A stretch of 64,000 nt of DNA. Origin: Sipunculus nudus. Its lineage: Eukaryota > Annelida > Sipuncula > Golfingiida > Sipunculidae. The notes beneath the pieces are model-generated. The model did no database searches, was not told the DNA's origin, and saw nothing but the letters and a program-made list of their open reading frames with translations. The position numbers and the translations under genes are program-made. Positions 25,411 through 36,400 of this stretch are shown piece after piece (within the stretch, counting starts at the first letter, position 1; every line of letters begins with the position of its first letter). The stretch lies in NCBI GenBank assembly GCA_026874595.1, contig CM049308.1, positions 74,434,624 to 74,498,623 on the forward strand, read 5' to 3'.

Positions 25411-25580
25411 CGAATGCGCCCCGCCCTACACTTTTGAAAACGGTCCAGAGCCTATGAAAAGTGCACCTGATATATAAGGTATGGGGCTATATATTGTGTT
25501 ATTATTATAATTATTATTATTATCATCATTCTGATATCAACAACAAAAAATCAGGGGGAGTTTAAATTAACCTATCGCTT

Positions 25581-25597
25581 GTGCTGCCCTCTATTGG
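25581..25597 (-). promoter_or_regulatory. CTCF-like motif, minus orientation
   Basis: The minus strand reads CCAATAGAGGGCAGCAC, one mismatch from the CTCF core CCAsyAGrkGGCrs. It is convergent with the plus-strand motif at 12760-12776, on the opposite side of the satellite region. Confidence 0.35.
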
Positions 25598-25819
25598 GAG
25601 AGTTTAGTATGATTTATTTTTAGAGGAAAAAATATTCGGTGCTTTTTTGTACGGTAAACAATAATCAAGGGTAAGTATTTTGTCAACAGATTCACAGAAT
25701 AATCACTCCTCTCCGTCAATAAAAGATAAAGCCAAGTAAACAGAAAGTCTCCGGCTCCGTGAAGGGTTTATTGGTGTAGTTACGATATGTATGGGCTCCC
25801 TGATGTCATTTAAGGTCTC

Positions 25820-25872
25820 ATTAATTCATGACTACAGTAGCCGTACTCTATTTAATGCCGACCCCCAAAATA
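25820..25872 (-). repeat. Inverted partner of the satellite seed at 15530-15584
   Basis: The minus strand reads ccaaaat...ggtcggcattaaatagag then tacggctactgtagtcatga, the same non-array context as at 15530-15584. Confidence 0.7.
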
Positions 25873-26463
25873 AGCGGCAGAAGAGACCACAACAAGCACG
25901 GTTGGTCAGGTGTGAAACCTTGCAGAAATACAAGCCCGCTGTAAAAAGACAGTCTTGTTTAGGATCACTTTCACTATAATCATAAAATAATGTCCCGCAT
26001 ACAGGCATACATAGCACCAAAATAAAAAGACAAACTCTGAAACTCCCACAGTTGTCTCGGGTTTTGAAGCTGATTTCCCAGAAACAAGGTATCCCACACT
26101 GAAAATGAATGTAAAATTGTGAGAAAATCTTCTTTCATCTACTTAGTGTCAGGTTTGCTAGATTAACCTAGTGCATAGGCTATTCAACCAAAGACAATAA
26201 ATCTTGTTGTTATTAATCTGAAGATTACTCCCCCCTTTTTAAGGGAGATTTATGAGAAAATATAAGTACACCAGTTGGGAATAAATTCATTAAATTGTTA
26301 AACTATTGAACATAATCCGGAGCCACTATAGAACGCGGGCTTCGCTTCTATTGAGGAACATAAATAAAATTATCTCCTCTCATTCCCTATTTTAACTCCT
26401 ACTTTTCCCTGTAGATGTCTCTACACTCAACTATACTAACATAAACAACTACTAAGCATCAGA
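25873..26463. other. Intergenic DNA, no gene seen
   Basis: Frames of about 62 codons on both strands have no recognisable similarity. Confidence 0.45.
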
Positions 26464-26540
26464 AGTCGCCTGAACCGGGAATCGAACCTACGATCTCTAG
26501 ACCAGGAGCCCTACACGCTACTAAGTGAGCCGTGAAGACG
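26464..26540 (-). repeat. tRNA-like relic or SINE head
   Basis: The minus strand contains a canonical B box GGTTCGATTCC (26478-26488) and an A-box-like GGCTCACTTAGTAGCG at the expected distance upstream. The outer ends do not pair into an acceptor stem, so a functional tRNA is unlikely. A tRNA-derived SINE fragment or tRNA pseudogene fits better. Confidence 0.5.
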
Positions 26541-26647
26541 AGATACCTGCCTGAGCAAGTTTTGTTCATTTATATCTGCGATTGAAGAGGCATCTATCGC
26601 GAAAATGGGAAACCATTTACTATTTTAACAGGAAAATTAAGCTTTAG

Positions 26648-26698
26648 GTGGGGGCTCTGCCCCCACACCCCCGTTCAGACGGGGAACCCAGGTTCCCC
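26648..26698. other. Two adjacent GC-rich hairpins
   Basis: GTGGGGG-ctctg-CCCCCAC (26648-26666) and GGGGAACC-ca-GGTTCCCC (26681-26698) form perfect 7- and 8-bp stems in otherwise A+T-rich DNA. They probably belong to an unidentified repeat. Confidence 0.6.
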
Positions 26699-27212
26699 GG
26701 ACCCCTCCTCCTCTAATATAATAATCTCCAGCTATGAGCAAAATTAAATACGGGAATTCTGAGGAAAATGATATGTATCGGCCTTTTCCAGGAAACAATT
26801 TATTATGCGACACCCGTTGTACCGGCGGTAGGCTGAAGCCCGGTGTCTATAGTTCTGCCCATAATCCCATTAAATGAACCCTTTATCAATTATCAGATAT
26901 AAAATAAAAAGAATTAAGTGTTAGTATGCACTGCATTTACTGTTACTAAAAATTAGTAAAATCGCTTTAGTACATTTGATAATATTGTTAATTAAGAAAT
27001 TCATCAGTGCAGTTTAAAAATTACTTTTATATGAATGTTATGAATGTTTCTTTTTGTGCACTTTTCATGCATTGATATGAAGAAATGAAGGTAAACCCCT
27101 GAAAGGTTTCATCAGTGCCCCAGAATAACCTGTATTGTGCATGCAGATCTACTTGACCCAGCTGAGCCTCTCTGTATTTTATGTACTGAACTTTCCACAC
27201 AGAGGCCAGACA

Positions 27213-27360
27213 TGGGGTAATAGTAATAAGTAATAGTAATAGTAATAGACTATAACAGCTTTTTCCATGTAATAGTAATAGTAATAGACTCAAAATTTTA
27301 ACAGTAAAAGTAATAGCAATAGAAACAGAAGGCAAAGTAATAGAGTAATACATATTACTT
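27213..27360. repeat. (AGTAAT)n hexanucleotide repeats
   Basis: Interrupted runs of taatag/agtaat units, bordered on the left by gccagacatgggg. Leucine- or Tyr-rich frames here are artefacts. Confidence 0.85.
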
Positions 27361-29135
27361 TCTATTACTTCCTGTGAGCCCCTTGATCATGAAGCATATC
27401 AGCAAATAATGCTGAAAAGACTCAGTTCATGTCCAGTAATTGCCCAGGATGTGCCAATTGTTGAGGCAAGCATGGGCCTGCTGCCACATTGCTGGTGACC
27501 ACTGGTGCTAATTACATAAGAGTACCGGACAGAGTAGGTCACAGTCAAATAAGTTACCTGGCACAATCTGACCTTTGATTAGTAAACCATGGATAAACAG
27601 AGGCATGTTTGATGTTAAGAGACAGATAAATATATTGTGTATTGTTATTGTGACAAGTACATCTTATCTCACATCCATCAATCCATATGCATATTCTGAA
27701 ATATACTTAGATTTGTTTTCACAAGCCAGTTTGTATTTTAATCTGCAAACAGACTACAATAACACGCATTCAAGAAAAATATAATATGGAACCAGATACA
27801 GTGCAGACCCAAAATGTTCATGATAAGCTTATGGTGTTTTCACTACCCATAATGTATTGAAGCCTACAATGCTTTAAACTCATACCAGTACTACAATCAC
27901 TTGGATAGAGTCATACTGCAGGCACATGTATTATCTAGTTAATTTATATACATATTTTTTTAAAACTATTCTTTTAATACTTGTCTGTTATTTCATAGTA
28001 CCAATTTTGCAGACCTTCATTCAGTATCTAAAATTATGTTAATTTAAATTTTGAAAATTAAATGGACAATTTTTTTCATGATATTAATTTAGTTTATTAT
28101 ATAATATGAGAATATAAGTAAATGCTAATATTTTATTATTAAATATCTGAAATTTTGATATCAAATAATTAGATCCTGTCATGTTCAAAATTTAAAGTAC
28201 AAGATTGTTTAATACCTAATTTATTGTGAAAGTGATTTAAATAATATTTTATTTGTTTTGTAAACTGATGTAAGTTTAAATCACTCTCCATATTACTAAA
28301 TTATCCTGTGCTGGTTTTGCTGCAATGAAGAAGGGCATGCCTGAAGAATAAAAGCCATGCATGCTACCAAATTATTGTAAAGTTTACCACCTCTCTGTTC
28401 ACTCTCAAGATGTACTATGTGATGGAATAAAACATGGCATCACATCCAAATGAACATATATACACCAGAGAAGATGGGGTACTTTTGTCTCCAGTTTGGT
28501 TCTGTCCAGAATCTTGATGTGAATAGTATTTTTATTCAGTATATTTTTAAGGATTGGGAAACAGGACACAGCCCTATATAAACTCCTACCCTGATACATA
28601 CATAAAGGACTGAATTGTCAGCTTCGATACTAAATAATATTATCCACTTATTTTGAATAATTCCTCTGGAGATAATTTTTAGTTACACTGAAAATCTTTA
28701 TTCATTGACTATGAGAATGAAGATTATATCTAAACAGAAGTATGTACTATAAAATAAATTTATGTGAAATGTATATGAAAATAATATAAAATGTACAAGT
28801 ATGCATATATAATTAAAAATAAATATTTTACATATGCCAGTTGCTTTTAAATTATATGTATTCAAGAGTTCATACAATTATCTTATAATTTTGACTTGAA
28901 ACACCCCAATAACGATCATTGAGGTTTCAAAATATTATAAAAACCAGAATTAAAGAAGCTGAAATAAGTAAGATCTCAAGTATCATTAGGCTTTTTGTAA
29001 ATGACAGACACAGTATAAGAAAATTGTGTAGGTAACTGGATGATATAGTTGCTTTTAATATTATTTAAACATGTGATTGTAGTGCTTGTTTATAGCACTC
29101 ATGGCTGCGCAAGGTCTAGAATCCTCCCATCAGTT
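27361..29135. other. Intergenic DNA, no gene seen
   Basis: A+T-rich, no supported exon. A CMTR1 5' untranslated exon and promoter could lie here or further upstream but cannot be placed by eye. Confidence 0.45.
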
Positions 29136-29287
29136 TAAGTAATAGTAATAGTAATAGTAATAGATACCCCAGTAATAGTAATAGTAATAGTAATAGAAGA
29201 TAATATGTGGTAATAGTAATAGTAATAGTAATATCAGAAATTGAAAGTAATAGTAATAGTAATAGTAATAGAACAACTGTAATAGAC
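29136..29287. repeat. (AGTAAT)n hexanucleotide repeats, second block
   Basis: Four interrupted runs of agtaat units bordered on the right by accccatgtctgacagaggcc, which is the left border of the 27.2-kb block in reverse complement. Confidence 0.85.
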
Positions 29288-30324
29288 CCCATGTCTGACA
29301 GAGGCCCAGACAGCAACTTTTACAGGCCAAAGGGACAGTGCTATATTCTTCAGAACATCTACCAGAAATACCATAAACTGACTTATCTCTGAATATATGG
29401 CTCAGTAGGCATATATATGGGACTGATAAGGCTTAATTTGATTGTGAAACCATTTCTACAGAAAGCTGCACTGTATTTAGCAACTATCCTGTTGCACATT
29501 GTGTAATCGTAACATTAAGCTACAAGAGTGGCATTAACTAAATCAGGGTTGGGCAAAACCCAGAATTTAAGCATAAAACCCAGCTAGTTACTAAAAGGGT
29601 ACTTGTGAATATGTAAATGAAAGTATAAATTCCATCTTTGTGGTAACCACCATCATTTCCATGGCCTTGTATGACTTGGTTGTCAATCACATTACATGTT
29701 TATGTGACTGACATTCAGAAATTCAACAAAAATGCAAGATTTACAGTATGCAGGATTTCACTGGAGTCTTTATTTCACATGATGGGTGTTGTTAGAAAGG
29801 ACACAAACATAGAGTTACAAAGATATGTGCACCAGCATTATTTTTTTAAACTGTTAACTAATGTTGATAAATGTTGTATGAAAAAAAATGGTTTTTGCCT
29901 AATAAAATGGTAGAAAACCTTTCTGTTGGATTAATTAATGGATTTCTTTCAAGAAAGAGTATAAATGTATAAAAGTATAAAGTAATGATGAATGAGGTTG
30001 CTGATTCCCACACACTAAGCATATCAGTTGACCATAAACTATACAGTCTAGTTGATCTCCAATTAGCAATTTTATAAAAAACATTAACTCAAACATACAC
30101 TTGATGGGGGAGACCAAATGAGTTGATTGCAGTGGTGGGTGGCCATCCTCGTGAGAGCTTGATTAGCTGAGTTTAAAATGCTTCATTGTGATACAGTTGG
30201 CACAATAATCATAAGTCAGAATCTATGAAAACATATACTTAGGGTTCAGAGGGTTCTTATTTGCGAATTTCTGTAATGAGTTCAGCAGAATCACAAAAAT
30301 GAGATTTTGTTTGTTTGTTTTTAG
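29288..30324. other. Sequence immediately upstream of the first CMTR1 coding exon
   Basis: Ends in the pyrimidine/g-rich acceptor tttgtttgtttttag. The presence of an acceptor means at least one further 5' exon lies upstream; I could not identify it. Confidence 0.5.
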
Positions 30325-30342
30325 CTGAAACCTGCAGAAAAA

Positions 30343-30424
30343 ATGATGTCTCACAATTTGAGTGATGATTCTGATGAAGATGGGCATGTCCACAACAAGT
30401 TCAAGAGTGGACATGAACAGACAG
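30343..30424 (+). CDS. CMTR1: CMTR1 coding exon 1
   Basis: The exon begins after ttag at 30325; ATG at 30343 opens [20 protein letters not shown]. Donor ACAG|GTATGATG, exit phase 1. It resembles exon 2 in sequence and donor. Confidence 0.8.
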
Positions 30425-33400
30425 GTATGATGTTTTAAAAGTACTTAGATTCACTCTCTGATTATAATTCTGAATATTTTATGTTAATTGTTCCGTGCTT
30501 TTCATTTTTGAGCTTGTATATGTTCAGTAAAATAAAAGTGAAAGGGATGGTAATGATGAGGCATTTCTGATTTAATAATATTAATAACTTTTTCTTCAAA
30601 AATAGTGTTTATATATACTAATGGTTCATCTTGATTTTATTTTTCCATACCACAAAGGTCCAGTCTCACTCCAGACGTGAATATCAGGTCAATGTACCCT
30701 AATTTATTAAAGCCTTTTTAATGGGTCTCAGGCCAGACTAAACTGAAATTGCTTTGTCCTTATTTCAAAAAGCAATTTTGAACACCAGCAGAGAGTTTAA
30801 AAGCTCATTGTTGACAGTTTTGCCATGTCAGATTTTATAGGCATTGTGTCTTGATGTCACTTTTTATTTCAATGTTATAGTGTCTGATGATGAAAAATTG
30901 TAAAATAATATGTTTGGCCTTGAATAAATGTTTCAATTTTGGGAACAACAAACACATCTTTTGACATTCTAGGTAAAGTAATATTCTACCAGATGCAGTG
31001 ATCATATGTTATATTCAAAAGAGGTTCATACTATATATTCAGAAGGATACACAATAGAAATATAACATGTATGCCATCTTCTGATAGGTACAGTCCTTGG
31101 AAAACATGCCTTGTCTGGCGGTCTTAGTAGTGATTCTGATGATGAAGGACATTTTCCAAAGAAGTTCAAGAGTCAACACGGACTGGCAGGTATGATGCCT
31201 TAATATTTTCATGCTTGTCATGCAGTATTTCCAGAGAGGATGTGTGTGATTAGGCCTCTGTTACTTATCAAGTGCTTATGTCTTTGGTTTATTGGTGTGG
31301 ATTAGAATTATCCATTTTTAGCTCAGCTGACTATAAGTCATCTGAGCTATAGTCGTGGTCCATTGTCCGTCGTCCGTCCGTCTGTCCGTCCGTCCGTCCG
31401 TCCGTCCGTAGATGTGGCACGTTTTGAAACCGTAAGACCTAGGAATCCAAAATTTGGCATAATGTTAGATGTCCCCAAGATCTCCTACCAAGCCGAAAAC
31501 TGGGTCTTTGCAACTTCGTTCCTTTGAGATATTAAGGAAAAACCTCAATTTTTTATTAAAAACCTATTTTCACACTTCAGGACTGCCTAATATCATAACC
31601 ACTCATCTGTTTTTCCTCATATTTACCATAAATATTCCTCTATGTAGTTCCTATGTACATGCCAGAAATTATGTCTGTATTATTTAATTTAAAAAAGTTA
31701 TGGGCCCAAACATAATGCATTTTGTAAAAAATCAGGAAAGATATTTGATCACTTAACACAAAAAATGTTAAAGCTATCGACCTTTTTTCCAGTAATATAA
31801 CTTTAATTAATCAAAATAAAATTGTATACCCAAAATTAGATGAAAATCTTTTAAATTTTCTAAAATATTAATAAAAATAAAAAATTGGTACCTTAAATTT
31901 TGCCCAACTTTGACCATGGCACGTTTTTTTCCTGTAAGTACTGTGGATTTAATTTCCACAGCATGTTTTTGTTAGCATTTCAACTGTTAACACCAAAATT
32001 TTGAAACCAGTTGATCAAAAACTGTAGATTTTAATAAGTTTTCAAGCACCATGTAACATATTGTTTACACAAGCTAGTGTTATGCAGTTTGCAAGAGCTC
32101 AGCTCCCCAGCTTCAGCTCTTAGTTCCTTAAATTCGGCATACAGTTAGATGTCTCCAAAATCCCCTACCATGCCAAGAATTTGGTCACTTCATATTAATG
32201 AAAAACTTCATTTTTCCATTAAAAACCCATTGTTACACTTCAAGACTGCCTAATATCAAAACCACTGATCTGACTTTAATCATAAATAATATACATATTT
32301 TTCATTCTCTATGCACATGCCAGAATGATGTCAGTATTGGGTAATTGTTTTAAGTTATGGGCCCAAACATAATGCACTTTGTAAAAAATCAAGAAATATA
32401 TTTACTCCCTTAACAAGGGCATTGCTGAAGCTAGAGATTTTTTTGTCAGGGTTGTAACATTATTTAATCAAGATTCAATTGAATACCCAAAATTAGTTCT
32501 GAATTTTTCAAATTTTATAAGTTATTAGTATAAATATAAAATTAGTACCTTAAATTTTGCCCAACTGTGACCATGGCACGTTTGTGTCCTGTGAGCACTG
32601 TTGATATAATTTTCATATCATGCACACATTAGGATTTCAGCTTTTTAGTTTAGAAAGCTGAAAGAAATTGGCAAAAAATTGTAGCTTTTATTAATGTTTT
32701 TTATGAGACCCTGTCATACTTTGGCTCTCTCCAGCCCCTCTTGAGCTACCTGTATGTTGACCTTGTTGACCTTTCATCAGATTATGCACGCTTGAGGCGA
32801 GGCATACAGGAATCCAGGCAGCTTATGGCCAGCCACAGTTGATCCAGGTGTCCAACCCAACTCATCTAGTAGTTTTAACCAACAACATTACAATAAACAA
32901 TAAATTAATAAATTTTTATTGGTTTTTAATAACAAATTAAAGAAAAATAGAAAAGGAATTTGTTAGTTTATAATAACAGGAAATTAACTTGCAGTTACTG
33001 ATGATATAAGAATCTTGTATCGATGGGTAGAATGTCACATATTCCAAATAACACCATGCAGTCACCTATGGCATTTTTCAGTTCAATTTTAATGATAAAG
33101 AAGTAAATCATATTATTCATTACTAATCATTAGGGATCATATGAAGGAAATTAATGATAGACAAAGATGCAGTTGATAATATTAATCTAGATTCCTACTG
33201 TGTCTAGTGTGTACATTGATGTGAAATTAGTCCAAAATGAATTTTTTACAGTTATTTTTTAATATAAATAAAAGCCATAAAACCAGGTACTTATGATCAT
33301 TATTTAAATGTGTGAATTTTGTATATTCTGGATTCTCAACATCATTGGTTGGTGAAACTGAATAAATACCAGACATGGTGCGAATACTTTGTAATTGTAT

Positions 33401-36400
33401 TTAAATACGAATATGATTATGTACTCCATTATAAAATTTCTTGCATAAAGAATAGGAATTCAGGTAAAAATGAAAGTATATGAATACTCGTGCAAATACT
33501 TTCAAAATGTATTCATGAATGCATTCATGAATATATTCTTTAATATTATTTTAATAATCATATCAGTTATATTTCATTTAAAAAAATCATATGATTCTCT
33601 TATTATTTTTTATAAAAATTATATTTAGGACAATATTTGTAATTTTTTTTAATAAATAGTTAAACTCTTATATTATATGTTTTGCTTATAAGTTATATGG
33701 CCAAGACAAAATCTGTGTGACAATAGTACTCCATTTGTTAATAAAATAAATGAAATCAATCCTCTTCCCTGTCTCCAAAGGTACTATCAAAATCATACAT
33801 AAGCTAAACAACAACAACTCATAATACAGCTTATATTTATTACCACACAAAACCAGCATGTGCCTCATTTCTAAATAATATTTTTTTATCATATATAACA
33901 GCTGAGCGTCGCGACCCAAAGGTCCCTTGTTTAAAGTTAAATTTAAGATCAGCTGATTGAAAATCTTTTGAAATATAAGGATGGCTTTTTGGCTGTGTTT
34001 AAATGTATATACATTTGAATCAGTTTCTTCCAAGTTTATACATATACAAGCAGACAGGAAATGTATGAAAATGAAGTTAAACTCTTACTCTGTAAGGGAA
34101 AATTAATTGATTATTTTGTTTTTTAAGATATTGGGTCTTTTTACTATGTGGGAATATTTTTTGCAGTGCTAAATGTGGGAAGTTGAATTTTATGTGGTGA
34201 ATGTTACATAAATGTTATAAAAACTGCTGTCATATTTAAAACAGATGAGGAAATGTTAATGAAGGTAACAGATGGGACATAATTGACTGTTTCCTTTCAG
34301 TTGGCAAGTCAGCCAGCAAGCCTGAATCTGCAGCAGTGGCTCAAGGATTTATCAAGACAAAGCCTGAAAAAGCACCACAGTACAGCACAGTGGCTGAGAA
34401 ACTCATGGTAAATTAAATAAGACTACTATTTCCCAGATGCTTTAAATATTTAAATAGCTTTGCATGTCTTTTGTTCTGCAAGTCATAATATTCACTAATA
34501 CAAGTACCAGACTCATCCACCAGATGTCAGCAGCACTAACAGTATAGTACTTTACAAGGACACAAATAAACAGAACTGGTCTGTGTCCACATCCTGATCT
34601 TGATCTAGTTGCCCCCCAAATGCCTACATCTAAAAAATGCTACCAAATACAATGCTGGTTACAGACATTTGTTGATGATCATTATATACTACATATGTAG
34701 ACCCTAAAAGAAAAAGCAATTTTTTTTAATTGAATTTTACAAACATTATTTTAAAGCTTTAATGAAGCTGTATTTTAAGATTGTAAATTTGAGGTTTGAA
34801 TTTTTTAGTGGTTAAATTTCTGTGAATTCCTTCTGTAAAATATCCTATTCCTGTTAGATACACTTGCAGCTTATTTATGGTATTCATTTAGGATATTCCC
34901 TTGCTAATTTGAATTTGTTTACAGACCAGGATTCACTTCACCACACTGTTAAACAGCAGAATCTAAAATTTGCCATATGTCTTTTCAGGCAAGAATGGGT
35001 TACAAAGAAGGGACTGGTCTAGGGCGGCACGGCCAGGGCAGAGTGGGGATTGTTGAGGCGTCCACTCAGAAAGGGAGGAGGGGTCTTGGAATGTCAATCA
35101 GAGGGTTTGAACCAGCAGAAATAGAATGGAACTTTGACAAGGAGGAGGTATGAGTGTATTCTATACATCAAGGCTACATTAAATAAAACTCATTTGTTCT
35201 ACATGCTCTGAGGCCAGAAAATCAGGAAATTTATTTTCAAGTGGAAACAAAATATCTTATTTTTTTTTTTCCAATTGGCAGAAAGATAGAAAAATTGCTT
35301 TATTTCTTGAAATGGTGTATATGCAGTGCAGAAAGCTCAAACATTTAATCAGATTCCCATGATACCTTAATGGGTGTTTTAAAGGGATCATTGCTAGATC
35401 CAATAGCAAATTTACCAAGGGCTTGGTGCTCACTCACAAAAAAAAATCTTTTAAAATTGAATTGCATTGCTGTAGATCAGTTATTTTTGTGATGTAGCCT
35501 AGTCACAATTATGTAAAATCAAATGAATTAAATAGCGACTATTGTTTAATGACTGACAATTTCTTTTATTAACAACTGATTAAACATTTATTTCACAACC
35601 AATCAAGAGTCATTATTTATTCATTACCTGTGAGATGAACATCTCTGCTGAACTTTTGAAGCCATATGCTTGACTCAAGTTGACTGGTGATTAACATTGT
35701 GTAAAATACCAAATGGAAGAATTTTTTTCTGCTATCTGTCTTGCTACCTTTGTAAAGTATAATAAATTTAATGTCAAGTTTTGCATAGGGCATGTTGAAT
35801 GTGATACAATAGTGTTGAATGGCTTCTTTACTGTACATGGCAGGTGTCAGCTGAAGAGAGTGTTGACTGGATACCAGCATGTGAGCAGCCTGTACCAGAG
35901 TTCGAAGAAATGATGAACTGGATCGTTATTGGCAAAGTAAGTACAAACTCCCCAGTGTTTATATTTAGACATTGTCTAAGTTCATTGTGATGAAGCATCT
36001 AACCTTTTTATGTTCATTGGGTAAAAAAGTTTTACCCATGAATATTTAAAATAATGGTTTTATTACGTAAACATCGATGTGAGCGTTTTCTGTATTAATG
36101 AGAATATTCTCTGTTAGTATTCACACGCCAGAAGCTCCACTTAATTTTCCCTGAGTAGGCCTATCATCACCCACTTCCGCCTCATTCTTGGTATCTAGGT
36201 CATGCCTCGCTTTGGTAGAGCCACATTATTCTTCTGGCGTTTGAGCTAGACGGACGTGTCGACGGGCTACTCCCGTCCGTCCGCTGTTGGTTTTCCCATG
36301 CTCGTTGCTTCACTTACTGTAAGTACGCTTTCATTTTCCCTTGGCCACTATGGAAATTTCTCGGACTTGTTCCTCTTGTGGAGCGTCTCTCCCTTCCTGG

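Noticed and set aside
25150-25437. YIYI-rich frames
   Set aside because: Translations of the (AT)n microsatellite.
26464-26540. Functional tRNA gene
   Set aside because: A and B boxes are present, but no 7-bp acceptor stem can be paired, so it is a relic or SINE head.
29116-29330. Leu- or Tyr-rich frames at 29.1-29.3 kb
   Set aside because: Translations of the AGTAAT hexanucleotide repeat.
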